Origin: Mycolicibacterium neoaurum ATCC 25795
GTDB lineage: Bacteria > Actinomycetota > Actinomycetes > Mycobacteriales > Mycobacteriaceae
Length of the DNA stretch: 64,000 nucleotides
Direction: 5' to 3'
Assembly: GCF_000691525.1 (NCBI RefSeq)
Contig: NZ_JMDW01000016.1
Location: forward strand, 113,872-177,871
A program made the translations under genes and the position numbers. Positions 18,981-27,156 of this stretch are shown here, in pieces. Numbering within the stretch: position 1 is the stretch's first letter; each line of letters starts with the position of its first letter. The notes below the pieces were generated by a model. The model made no database searches and was not told where the DNA came from. It saw nothing but the letters and a program-made list of their open reading frames with translations.

Positions 18981-20039
18981 ATGTCGAGTAATCGTGCTGC
19001 GATACTCCTGATCGCCGACCCGGGAGCCCCGGCAGCCATCGCTGAGCGGGTATCCGGCTCGCTTCCGGAGGTGCTGCCCGACGCACCTTCGGGTTGCGGT
19101 AGATGGCAGGTCTCGGTGCGCCGACAGGCTATTTCGGTAGACGAGGACACCGCAATGGCAGACATCATCAAAGCTGTGGCACCGGATGACGAGGCAGCAG
19201 ACATAGTTGTCTATGTCACCGATCTACCGCGGCGGCAGGGTACGACGCCGGTGGTGGCTGACATCAGTACGCGCGATCGGTTTGCCGTGATCTCGGTGCC
19301 GGCATTGGGGGCGGTATCGATCGAACACCGGCTCAAAGCCGTCGTGCAATCGGTTTACTCCGAGATGACACACTCGGCGAAAGATCGAGAGGCACCCGTG
19401 CTGAGGGCAACTCAGATAGTGGACGGTGACGTCGTTCACTATGTTTCGTCGTCCGGGTTGCAACGCGTGCGATTACTCGCGGGCATGGTCTACGCGAATC
19501 GCCCATGGCGGCTGGTCACCGGGATGTCGAAGGTCATGATGGCAGCATTTGCCACCGGTGCCGTGAGTCTCGCCTATCCGACGATGTGGCAACTGTCGAG
19601 CACCATGGGGCCGTGGCGACTCAGTGCCGCAACAATTTTGACCAGTGTTGCCATGGTCAGTTGGCTCATCGTCGAACACGGCTTGTGGGAGCGGCCAAAG
19701 GGGTCGGTGGCACGGGATCGTGCGGTGTTGTACAACGCTTCAACTGTCATCACCCTCGCCGTCGGTGTTGTCGTCTTCCATGCTGCGCTGTTCCTGCTTC
19801 TTCTGTTGACGGCGTGGTGGACATTGCCTCCGCAATTGGTCGCTCAGAGCATCGGTGGACCCGTCGGTCTGCCAGCGCTGCTGTTGATGGCGTGGTTGGT
19901 GGCTGCGGTCGCCACTCTGGGCGGGGCATTGGGGTCTGGAATGGAAGACGATGATGCCGTGAAGGCCGCGGCGTACGGTGCCCGCCAGCGCAAGAGATTC
20001 GAGGATCAGCGCGGAAAGGTCAGTCCGCACTCCGGATGA
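18981..20039 (+). CDS. Conserved membrane protein of unknown function
   Basis: 352 residues. The first 170 residues look soluble, with a Rossmann-like alternating pattern (AAILLIADPGAPAAIAERV, then ADIVVYVTDLPR). About four hydrophobic segments follow (about 185-205, 212-230, 248-278, 290-318), then a charged tail. I do not recognise a named family. It is monocistronic, between a TetR gene and a convergent TetR gene. The 18824-18980 gap before it has no feature I can support. Confidence 0.65.
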   Translation: MSSNRAAILLIADPGAPAAIAERVSGSLPEVLPDAPSGCGRWQVSVRRQAISVDEDTAMADIIKAVAPDDEAADIVVYVTDLPRRQGTTPVVADISTRDRFAVISVPALGAVSIEHRLKAVVQSVYSEMTHSAKDREAPVLRATQIVDGDVVHYVSSSGLQRVRLLAGMVYANRPWRLVTGMSKVMMAAFATGAVSLAYPTMWQLSSTMGPWRLSAATILTSVAMVSWLIVEHGLWERPKGSVARDRAVLYNASTVITLAVGVVVFHAALFLLLLLTAWWTLPPQLVAQSIGGPVGLPALLLMAWLVAAVATLGGALGSGMEDDDAVKAAAYGARQRKRFEDQRGKVSPHSG

Positions 20040-20097
20040 GCTGAGTCATCCATATTTCCGATGACGCCATGCTGGCTGATCTATCGGGCGACGTTTC

Positions 20098-20712
20098 CTA
20101 TATCTCCGCCCCGCCCAGCGGGCAATCCACGATGGCCCGTTCGACGACCTCCCGTAGCGTTCCGGCGGTAGGGACATCCAGCCAGTACTGGACCGCGGTG
20201 TGGATGGCGGCGATGACGGTGGCGGCGGCCAGCCGTGGAGCCAGGTCGACGTGCGGGTCGGTGCCCGTCCGGTCACCGATCTCGGCGGCAAGGACCCGTT
20301 CGACCTCGATATCGGACTTGCGTTCCTCGGCGAACAACGACCGCTCGGATCGGATGAGGCGAGAGCGGGCCATCCAGGCGCGGTCAGGCTCATCTTCGAA
20401 CAGCGCGGCCGCGGCGGCGCGCAGTGCTTCGGGAAGTGGCTCGTCGGCGGGGCGCGCACGCAATGCCGCGCGGAAGACATCGGCGCGGATCGCGGCGACG
20501 CCTACGATCGCCGCCTCTTTGCTGGGGAAGTAATTGTTGAACGTCCGCGGTGAGACTCCGGCTGCGGACGCGATCTGTTCGATGCGAACCCCTGTGACGC
20601 CGTGCTCGATCGCGAGGTCTAGCGCCACCGCGCTGAGGCGGGCGCGCATCTCTCGCTTCTTGCGCTCGCGCAGGCCATCTCCTGCTGCAGGGGAGGGCGG
20701 ATCAGCACTCAC
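20098..20712 (-). CDS. TetR-family regulator of the adjacent FAD monooxygenase
   Basis: 204 residues from GTG 20712. I chose this start because GAGGGGA lies 8 nt upstream and because the longer frame (to 20793) would run into the monooxygenase gene. HTH at about 30-70 (VRIEQIASAAGVSPRTFNNYFPSKEAAI). It sits 16 nt after the monooxygenase stop on the same strand, so monooxygenase and regulator are one operon. Its target is probably the tandem palindromes at 21931-21962. Confidence 0.85.
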   Translation of the reverse strand: MSADPPSPAAGDGLRERKKREMRARLSAVALDLAIEHGVTGVRIEQIASAAGVSPRTFNNYFPSKEAAIVGVAAIRADVFRAALRARPADEPLPEALRAAAAALFEDEPDRAWMARSRLIRSERSLFAEERKSDIEVERVLAAEIGDRTGTDPHVDLAPRLAAATVIAAIHTAVQYWLDVPTAGTLREVVERAIVDCPLGGAEI

Positions 20713-20728
20713 AGCTTGTGTCCCCTCG

Positions 20729-21910
20729 TCACTTGATCGGTCGAGAATAGTAGTCGGGAAGGTTGTTCGTGCTGTGCGGGGATCGTCGCCCAAGCATGCG
20801 GGGGATCGGACTGGACAGCATGATGTTTCGGGCAGCGATGCCGAATCGGGTCCGGGGAACCGTGATGTAGGTGAACAGGTGGTTCTGGCTGGCTGCCACC
20901 AGCGGACGCTGGGCGGATTCGTACCGGCCGAAAGCGTCCAGCGGTGAATCGGTGCGGCTCAGTTCGCCCGCGAGACGATAGGCTCCGGTGAGCGCCAGCA
21001 GTGCGCCGGCCCCCGATGCCGGTGATGCGCAATAGGCGGCATCGCCGACCAGCGCGATACGCCCGGTTGACCACGACGGCATCGAAATCTGGTCCAGTGC
21101 ATCGAAGTAGAAGTCGTCGGCGGTGTCCGCCGCATCGAGAAGTGCGGGAACGTGCCATCCCGATTCGGCGAAGGCATCGCGGACCAGGTGGCGCTGAGCG
21201 GTGATGTCGCGGTAGTCATAGCTCAACGCGGTCGGGCTGTGGAAGGTGAAGGTAAGCAATCCGTGCCCGGATTCATCGCAGTAGATCGCCACCGACTTGC
21301 CGGGCTCGTTATAGAACGTCGTCCAAAATGGCTCGCCCACGGTGGAATCGACACTCACCACGGCGTAGTAATGCTGCTTGAAAACGCGATAGTGGTCCTC
21401 GGAACCGAACGCTGCCCGCCGAATCTTCGAATGGATGCCGTCGGCGCCGATCACCGCGTCGAATCGCCGTCCAGGTGTGCGGGCGAAGGTGACGTCGACC
21501 CCGGCGCCGTCCTGGTTCAGCTCGGTGACTGTGTCACCGAAGATGTATTCGACGTCGGATTCGGTTGCGGCGTAGAGCAGGTGCGCGAGATCACCGCGGG
21601 TGATCTCGATATCTTCGGAACCCACCATGTTCTCGACTTCGGAGGTCGGGAAGCGCACGCGTTGCCGGCCGGATCGATCGAGGAACCGCATTCCGTGGTT
21701 CACCATGGCGCGATCCCTGACGTCCTCGGTGAGGCCCATGCGATCGACGACGGTCAGCGCCTCGGATCGAATGTCGACCCCGTTACCGCCGCATCGGAGC
21801 TCGGGTGATTGCTCGATGATGGTGACCTCGAAACCGGCACGAATCAGCCAGAAAGCGGTCGCGGGACCGGCAATGCTGGCGCCGGCGATCAAGATGCGCG
21901 GTGTCGTCAT
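20729..21910 (-). CDS. FAD-dependent aromatic-type monooxygenase (PHBH fold, TetX-like)
   Basis: 393 residues from ATG 21910. Visible: N-terminal ADP-binding loop GASIAG, the DG motif (GADGIHSKIR) and the GD motif (GRIALVGDAAYCASP) that binds FAD ribityl and phosphate. This group hydroxylates aromatic or polycyclic compounds with NAD(P)H and O2 and includes drug-inactivating enzymes such as TetX/Rox. Being paired with a TetR regulator and lying beside an exporter gene suggests response to a toxic aromatic compound. The substrate is unknown. Confidence 0.85.
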   Translation of the reverse strand: MTTPRILIAGASIAGPATAFWLIRAGFEVTIIEQSPELRCGGNGVDIRSEALTVVDRMGLTEDVRDRAMVNHGMRFLDRSGRQRVRFPTSEVENMVGSEDIEITRGDLAHLLYAATESDVEYIFGDTVTELNQDGAGVDVTFARTPGRRFDAVIGADGIHSKIRRAAFGSEDHYRVFKQHYYAVVSVDSTVGEPFWTTFYNEPGKSVAIYCDESGHGLLTFTFHSPTALSYDYRDITAQRHLVRDAFAESGWHVPALLDAADTADDFYFDALDQISMPSWSTGRIALVGDAAYCASPASGAGALLALTGAYRLAGELSRTDSPLDAFGRYESAQRPLVAASQNHLFTYITVPRTRFGIAARNIMLSSPIPRMLGRRSPHSTNNLPDYYSRPIK

Positions 21911-21930
21911 GCCGCCATCCTGCACGAAAA

Positions 21931-21962
21931 GTGCGTGGCCCGCAAAATTGCGTGGTACGCAA
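21931..21962. promoter_or_regulatory. Tandem palindromes before the FAD monooxygenase; predicted TetR operators
   Basis: TTGCGTGGTACGCAA at 21948-21962 has perfect 6-bp arms and a 3-nt spacer. GTGCGTGGCCCGCAA at 21931-21945 is a related copy with two arm differences, centred 17 bp away. They lie just upstream of the monooxygenase start at 21910, where a repressor would block transcription. Confidence 0.6.
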
Positions 21963-21971
21963 CATGTGCGG

Positions 21972-22583
21972 TCAGGTGAGGGCCTCCACGAGGACGAGGA
22001 CGCCGACGACGGCGATCGCCGCCCCGGATCCCAGCCGAAGGCGGCGTTGCGCGCGCGGATTGGTGATGCGTGTGAAGATGCGTGCCGCTGCGACGGCCAG
22101 CACGGTGAGGTAGAGGAAGGCCACCGCCGCGTCGATTGCCCCCAGTGTCAGGATCGAGCCGACCGTCAGGTCGGGCGCGTACTGCGGAGCCAGCAGCAGA
22201 AAGAACAGTCCAACCTTGGGATTGAGCAGACATGAAACAAGTCCCTTGGTGAAGCCGGCCATTTCGGCGCGCATCTGGGGGACGGAGGCGTCGACCAGCT
22301 CGGCGGTGTCGAACACCTCGCGAATGCCGAGATAGATCAGGTAGGCCCCGCCGACGAAGTGCAGGACATCGACCAGGCCGGGGTGGGCGGCCAGCAAGCG
22401 CGCCAATCCCACCGCGACGGCGCAGGCCCACAGCAGCGAGCCCATCGCCGAGCCCGCGGCGACGAAGATGCCCTCCCTCGGCCGGTTCAGGGCGAGCCGG
22501 AGCACCAGTAGCGAATCTGGGCCGGGTGAAATGGACAACAGCAGGCACAGGCCCGCGAAACTCAGTGCGGTTTCGATGTTCAC
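21972..22583 (-). CDS. LysE/RhtB-family amino-acid or metabolite exporter
   Basis: 203 residues, typical for the family, with six hydrophobic segments, the N-terminal SPGPDSLLVL motif and the central LNPKVGLFF motif. It would export amino acids or related metabolites by proton antiport. GTG start with a poor ribosome site, only 3 nt after the stop of a 36-codon ORF that has a strong one, so translation probably depends on that ORF. Confidence 0.85.
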   Translation of the reverse strand: MNIETALSFAGLCLLLSISPGPDSLLVLRLALNRPREGIFVAAGSAMGSLLWACAVAVGLARLLAAHPGLVDVLHFVGGAYLIYLGIREVFDTAELVDASVPQMRAEMAGFTKGLVSCLLNPKVGLFFLLLAPQYAPDLTVGSILTLGAIDAAVAFLYLTVLAVAAARIFTRITNPRAQRRLRLGSGAAIAVVGVLVLVEALT

Positions 22584-22586
22584 GGG

Positions 22587-22697
22587 CTAGCTACCCGGTG
22601 TCACACCCGGCGATCCTGTGCAGGTGCGAACGACTCGTCGGATCGCCGCGGGATCGCACTTGGTGTGCTTGCGGGCGACGTCGACGATGCCACTCAT
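22587..22697 (-). CDS. Predicted 36-residue small protein or leader peptide upstream of the exporter
   Basis: ATG at 22697, 36 codons, TAG at 22587-22589, ending 3 nt before the exporter's GTG. GGAGAGG lies 5 nt before the ATG, one of the best ribosome sites in the area. The first thirteen codons after ATG end almost only in C or G, as real genes here do. The product is small and basic (begins MSGIVDVARKHTKC, two cysteines) with no membrane segment. It could be a leader that couples or attenuates translation of the exporter, or a small functional protein. No family recognised. Confidence 0.5.
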   Translation of the reverse strand: MSGIVDVARKHTKCDPAAIRRVVRTCTGSPGVTPGS

Positions 22698-22821
22698 GGT
22701 TGCCTCTCCATCGGAGTTCTCAGTGGCCACAAGGGGTATCACGCCGCGGCGCGGCGGCGCACCTGATTTTCCGGCTCGCCGTCACGGGTGCGGCCACCCA
22801 CCTCCTCGGCGACGCGTCCGC

Positions 22822-22868
22822 TTGACAGTTTGTCTGGCGGCAGACAATATTGTCTGGTGCCAGACAAT
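22822..22868 (+). promoter_or_regulatory. Promoter and two MarR operators overlapping the marR start codon
   Basis: TTGACA (22822-22827) with CAATAT 17 nt later is a fair promoter. Site 1 (22830-22847) has arms TTGTCTG/CAGACAA around GCGG. Site 2, ATTGTCTGGTGCCAGACAAT (22849-22868), has perfect 9-bp arms and contains the GTG start codon. The centres are 20 bp apart, two helical turns, which fits two dimers on one DNA face repressing their own promoter. Confidence 0.75.
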
Positions 22869-23315
22869 GAGGACAGGGGTCACCGCGACACGATCGGTGC
22901 CTGGACCAAACGCTGCTACCTGGCCGCCCGCGAGGCCATGGAAGATTCGCTACGGCCATACGGTCTCGGGGCGACGCAGTGGTACGTGCTGTATTTCCTG
23001 GTCGATGACGGCCCTGTCAGGCAACGCGAGCTCCAGGGCCGCCTTCAGGTCGAGCGGGCCACGTTGAGCTCGGTGGTGGGCGCGCTGGTGCGCAAAGAGC
23101 TGATCGAGCAGGTTCCCGCCGACGATGACATGCGCCAGAAGCTCTTGCGGATCACCCCGGCAGGACGCGCGTTGTGGCGAGATCTACCAGATCTGGGGCA
23201 GATTCACGCGATGGCATTCGACGGAATCGACCCCGATGACCTGGAAATCGCCGTCCGGGTGCTCAGAACGGCCACCGCTCGTCTCGAGCGATACCGGAAG
23301 GAAGGACACACATGA
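22857..23315 (+). CDS. MarR-family transcriptional regulator
   Basis: 152 residues: winged-helix domain (GPVRQRELQGRLQVERATLSSVVGALVRKELIEQV) with the DDDMRQKLLRITPAG wing. I chose GTG 22857 because the frame upstream is non-coding and this codon sits inside the operator; the transcript may be leaderless. The stop overlaps the next gene by 4 nt, so regulator and epimerase-like enzyme are co-expressed and probably autorepressed. Confidence 0.85.
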   Translation: MPDNEDRGHRDTIGAWTKRCYLAAREAMEDSLRPYGLGATQWYVLYFLVDDGPVRQRELQGRLQVERATLSSVVGALVRKELIEQVPADDDMRQKLLRITPAGRALWRDLPDLGQIHAMAFDGIDPDDLEIAVRVLRTATARLERYRKEGHT

Positions 23316-24127
23316 AGGTCGTGGTGACCGGTGCGACCGGACTGGTGGGATCTCGCTTGGTCAGCAGGCTGCTCGAGCAGGGCCTGGACTGTCATGCGGT
23401 GGTGCGCCGGCCCGGGTCCGCTCCCGCCGGTGTCAACGAGGTGATCGGCGACCTGTTCGACGGTGACACGCTCGCCCAGGCACTTGAGCAAGCGGATGCC
23501 GTCATCCACCTGGCCGCCATGTTCCGTTCGGTCGATGAGGACCTGATCTGGCGGACGAACCTCGACGGCACCCGCAATCTCGTCGAGGCCACGGCCAGAA
23601 TCGCACCCGAGGCCAGGTTCATCATGGCCAGCACGAGCCACGTGTACGGCCCCGGTGGCGGCAGGCCGGGCCGTGAAGATGATCCGGTCGCCGCCACCGC
23701 TGCCTATCCCGCCAGCAAGATCGCAGCCGAAAAGGTGCTATGCACAGCGGGTTTGACCTGGTCGATCCAGCGTTACGGGTTCGTCTACGGCGACGGCGAC
23801 GGACACCTCGATGCGCTGCCCGCGCTGGTGGCCGGTCGCAGCATGCACCCGGCCGCACGGATGAGCATGATCCATCACCGTGACATCGCCACCGTGACCG
23901 GGCTGGCCCTGACCGGAGCCCTCGACCGCCAGATCGTCAACGTCGGCGACGAGGCCGCCATGTCCCTCTACGAACTCGTCCACCTTGCCGGCGGCTCCAT
24001 GGATCCGTCGGCCGAACCGCTGCCGAACCCGTGGCATCTGGTGATGGATGGATCGCTGGCGCGAAGTCTCGGCTTCCGGCCGGCGGTGCGCACCGTTCAC
24101 CAGGCCGTCGCGGACGGACTGCTGTGA
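23312..24127 (+). CDS. NAD(P)-dependent epimerase/dehydratase (extended/atypical SDR)
   Basis: 271 residues. NAD(P)-binding TGATGLVG at 7-14, the catalytic YPASK motif with S/T upstream (STSHVYG), and a C-terminal substrate segment. Reductase or epimerase acting on a sugar nucleotide or a carbonyl compound. Coupled to the MarR gene by ATGA, which suggests an inducible detoxification or catabolic reductase rather than sugar biosynthesis; substrate unknown. Confidence 0.8.
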   Translation: MKVVVTGATGLVGSRLVSRLLEQGLDCHAVVRRPGSAPAGVNEVIGDLFDGDTLAQALEQADAVIHLAAMFRSVDEDLIWRTNLDGTRNLVEATARIAPEARFIMASTSHVYGPGGGRPGREDDPVAATAAYPASKIAAEKVLCTAGLTWSIQRYGFVYGDGDGHLDALPALVAGRSMHPAARMSMIHHRDIATVTGLALTGALDRQIVNVGDEAAMSLYELVHLAGGSMDPSAEPLPNPWHLVMDGSLARSLGFRPAVRTVHQAVADGLL

Positions 24128-24160
24128 CCCGATCCGGCCAGACGCCGCGATCACGGGTCA
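24125..24160. terminator. Bidirectional terminator-like hairpin between convergent genes
   Basis: TGACCCG at 24125-24131 pairs with CGGGTCA at 24154-24160, and the inner ATC/GAT and CGG/CCG segments extend the stem with small bulges. The outer arms contain the stop codons of both convergent genes (epimerase and APC permease). No T-tract, as is usual in mycobacteria. Confidence 0.6.
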
Positions 24161-25693
24161 GTCCCGGATCTCGCTGTCCTCGTACACGATTCGTCCGATC
24201 AGCTCGTAGCGTCGGGGATCGCGCAGCTTGAAATAGGTGGCCAGCGCCGCACCCAACACGAACAGACCCACGACGATCCAGGGGGTCAACGTGAACAACA
24301 GGGTGCCCGAGGCGGTACCTGCGGCGGTGTCCTTGTGCTGCCATAGCAGGTACACCACGTAGAGCATGCCGACGCCGCCGAGACCGGGTGCGACCAATGT
24401 CTTGAACCAGTGCTTGGACACCGGATGGTTCTTGCGGATGTGAAAGTAACTGATCACGGAGAACGCACAGAGCGATTGGACGATCAAAATGGCCATAGTC
24501 CCGAGAATCGCCAACAGCGTGTACATGTGCACGTAGGGGTCCAGGCCGGCAAAAAGGAAGGACAGGATGATCACCAGGGTGATGCCGCTCTGTACGAAGG
24601 ATGCGATGTGCGGTGACCCGTGAGTGGGGTGTGTCGCGCCGATGGTCTTCTGCAGACGAGTTGACAGGCCCTCGCGTCCCAGCGCGTACAGATACCGCGA
24701 GGCGCAGTTGTGGAAGGCCATACCGCAGGCAAACGAACCCGACACCAGAAGCACGTTGAAGACCATGATCGCCCATTCGCCGTACGTACTGCGGACGGGC
24801 GCGAAGAAGATCTCCGAGGCGGTGTCGGCGTCCTGGGCCAGTTCGATTGCTCGATCGGGACCGGTGCCTGCGATCGCCATCCACGACACGAAGACGTAGA
24901 ACGCGCCAACACCGAGAACACTGATCATGGTGGCACGCGGGATGATTCGCTTGGGGTCGCGCGATTCCTCTCCGTACATGGCGGTCGATTCGAATCCGAC
25001 CCATGACCAGAAGGCGAAGAACAGGCCGAGTCCCGCACTTGCGCCGGCGATTCCGGCGGCAGGGCTGAACGCACCGAGGGGATTGAGGGTCTCGGCCACA
25101 GCGAAGCCCTGCGGACCACCCCCGCGGAAAAGCACCGCGACAGCGCCCAGCGCCAGCATGACGATCTCGGTGACCAGGAAGACGCCGAGCACCTTCGCGG
25201 TCAGGTTCACATCGAAGTAGGTCAAGATCGCGTTCGCCGCGAGCATGAGCAGTGCCGGGATGATCCAGTGCACGTGCACGCCGAGCTGTGATGACAGCAT
25301 GTTCTGCGCGAAGAAGGAGAAGATGCCGATCAACGACGCCTCGAACACCACGTAGGCCATCGTGATGAGCCCTCCGCTGGCCATTCCGACCACCCGGCCC
25401 AGGCCGTGGGATATGTAGCCATAGAAAGCCCCGGTGGTGGTGATGTGCTTGGCCATCGTTGCGTAGCCGATGGCGAACAGACCCAGGACGACGGTGGCGA
25501 CAATGTAGCCGGCCGGGGCGTGTGAACCATTTCCGGATCCGACTGCGATGGGCACGTTACCCACCATGGCGGTGATCGGCGCTGCGGTGGCGACGGCCAT
25601 GAAGATCACGCCCACCGTGCCCACGGCATTGCGCTTGAGTCGCTGGACCTCTTGAACTGGCTTTTCTCCAGCGGGTCGAGAGTTTACGGACAT
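24158..25693 (-). CDS. APC-superfamily amino-acid/amine permease of the microcompartment locus
   Basis: About 511 residues from ATG 25693, with about 12 hydrophobic segments and the APC start pattern (VGVIFMAVATAAPITAMVG). It has a short ribosome-like GGAAGG before the start; 18 codons further upstream are not protein-like. It would import the amino alcohol or amine processed in the microcompartment. It is divergent from the enzyme/shell operon and shares with it an intergenic region that carries the GntR-type operator. Confidence 0.9.
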   Translation of the reverse strand: MSVNSRPAGEKPVQEVQRLKRNAVGTVGVIFMAVATAAPITAMVGNVPIAVGSGNGSHAPAGYIVATVVLGLFAIGYATMAKHITTTGAFYGYISHGLGRVVGMASGGLITMAYVVFEASLIGIFSFFAQNMLSSQLGVHVHWIIPALLMLAANAILTYFDVNLTAKVLGVFLVTEIVMLALGAVAVLFRGGGPQGFAVAETLNPLGAFSPAAGIAGASAGLGLFFAFWSWVGFESTAMYGEESRDPKRIIPRATMISVLGVGAFYVFVSWMAIAGTGPDRAIELAQDADTASEIFFAPVRSTYGEWAIMVFNVLLVSGSFACGMAFHNCASRYLYALGREGLSTRLQKTIGATHPTHGSPHIASFVQSGITLVIILSFLFAGLDPYVHMYTLLAILGTMAILIVQSLCAFSVISYFHIRKNHPVSKHWFKTLVAPGLGGVGMLYVVYLLWQHKDTAAGTASGTLLFTLTPWIVVGLFVLGAALATYFKLRDPRRYELIGRIVYEDSEIRD

Positions 25694-25761
25694 CGATAGC
25701 GCACCTTCCACGCTGAGGGTTGGGAGTCGGTGTGGCGCAGGCCACATGCGAACCAGTCGAT

Positions 25762-25835
25762 ATTGGCACTACCAATTGACCTTGGCAATACCCAAAAACA
25801 GACCATTGACTTAATTGGTCTACTCCTTTTATGGT
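25762..25835. promoter_or_regulatory. Divergent promoter and GntR-type operator of the RMM locus
   Basis: ATTGGCACTACCAAT at 25762-25776 matches the site before gntR (ATTGGT-TGT-ACCAAT) in layout and in all but one arm base. Toward the aminotransferase, TTGACT (25806-25811) and TATGGT (25830-25835) with an 18-nt spacer form a plausible promoter, and its spacer contains a half site ATTGGT (25814-25819). The full site lies 69 nt before the permease start, so one regulator could control both directions. Confidence 0.65.
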
Positions 25836-25875
25836 GGGCGGCGTCACAGCTTCCCCGTGGCAGTAGAGGAGTCGC

Positions 25876-27156
25876 ATGTACGACTACGGCACGTTCGCGT
25901 TCGAATCCAAGGAACAGGTCCTGGAGCAGGCGACCGCCTTCTGGAACCCCGACAAGACGCAGTTCTGGACGGATTCCGGAGTCGATCTGGTGATCGACCG
26001 CCGCGAGGGTTACTTCCTGTGGGACATGGGCGGTCGACGTCTGATCGATATGCACCTCAACGGTGGTACCTACAATCTCGGACATCGTAATCCTGAAGTG
26101 ATGCAGGCTGTTTCGGATGGCATGGCGCATTTCGACGTGGGAAACCACCACTTCCCCTCGGTCGCGAGGACCGCTCTCGCTCAGCGTCTGGTGCAAACGG
26201 CGCCGGCGTCGATCAAGAAGGTGGCCTTCGGGTCTGGTGGTGGTGAAGCGATCGATATCGCGCTCAAGAGCGCACGCCATGGCACCCAACGACGCAAGAT
26301 CGTCTCGGTCATCAAGGCCTATCACGGCCATACCGGCCTGGCCGTGGCCACCGGTGACGACCGCTTCACCAAGTTGTTCCTCGCCGACCGGCCCGACGAG
26401 TTCCTACAGGTGCCCTTCGGCGACATCGACGCTATCGAACGCGCCCTCGCCCCAGGTGACGTGGCGGCGGTGATCATGGAGACGATCCCCGCGACATACG
26501 GATTCCCGCTTCCGCCAGTGGGTTACCTCGAAGCGGTGAAGGCCGCCACCGAAAGACACGGAACTCTGTACATCGCCGACGAGGTCCAGACCGGGTTGAT
26601 GCGCACCGGCGAACTGTGGGCGATAACCAAGCACGGTATCGAACCAGACATCATCGTGACCGGAAAAGGATTGTCCGGCGGAATGTATCCGATCACTGCG
26701 GCGCTGCTCGGGGAGCGGGCGGCGCAATGGCTGGATCAGGATGGCTTCGGGCACATTTCGACGTTTGGTGGCGCCGAACTGGGCTGTGTCGCCGCGATCA
26801 AGACCTTGGAGATCTGCACCCGGCCCGAGGTGCGGTCGATGGTCCACTACATCTCGGATCTGTTCGATCACGGCCTGCGACGCATCCAGGCCGACCATCC
26901 CGACTGGTTGATCGGTATCCGCCAGAACGGTGTCGTCATCGGCCTTGAGTTCGACCATCCCGAAGGGGCCAAGTACGTCATGCGCGAACTCTATGAGAAC
27001 GGGGTGTGGGCGATCTTCTCGACGCTGGATCCCCGTGTGCTCCAGTTCAAACCGGGTCTCCTGCTGTCCCGTGAACTGTGTGAAGACGTCCTGGACCGCC
27101 TCGATGTCGCGGTGGGCCGGGCCAAGACAGCCGCCACCGGAAGAAGGGCATCATGA
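25876..27156 (+). CDS. Class III aminotransferase-fold PLP enzyme of the RMM microcompartment
   Basis: 426 residues. PLP site: phosphate-binding GSGGGEA at 119-125, D235 (IADEVQTG) against the pyridine nitrogen, and Schiff-base lysine K264 (VTGKGLSGG). Fold type I. In RMM loci this enzyme acts in 1-amino-2-propanol breakdown, either as a transaminase or, more likely given the neighbouring kinase, as a phospho-lyase of the ethanolamine-phosphate lyase type releasing ammonia, phosphate and propionaldehyde. That choice is inference. AGAGGAG precedes the ATG; the stop overlaps the next gene by 4 nt. First gene of the shell operon. Confidence 0.85.
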   Translation: MYDYGTFAFESKEQVLEQATAFWNPDKTQFWTDSGVDLVIDRREGYFLWDMGGRRLIDMHLNGGTYNLGHRNPEVMQAVSDGMAHFDVGNHHFPSVARTALAQRLVQTAPASIKKVAFGSGGGEAIDIALKSARHGTQRRKIVSVIKAYHGHTGLAVATGDDRFTKLFLADRPDEFLQVPFGDIDAIERALAPGDVAAVIMETIPATYGFPLPPVGYLEAVKAATERHGTLYIADEVQTGLMRTGELWAITKHGIEPDIIVTGKGLSGGMYPITAALLGERAAQWLDQDGFGHISTFGGAELGCVAAIKTLEICTRPEVRSMVHYISDLFDHGLRRIQADHPDWLIGIRQNGVVIGLEFDHPEGAKYVMRELYENGVWAIFSTLDPRVLQFKPGLLLSRELCEDVLDRLDVAVGRAKTAATGRRAS

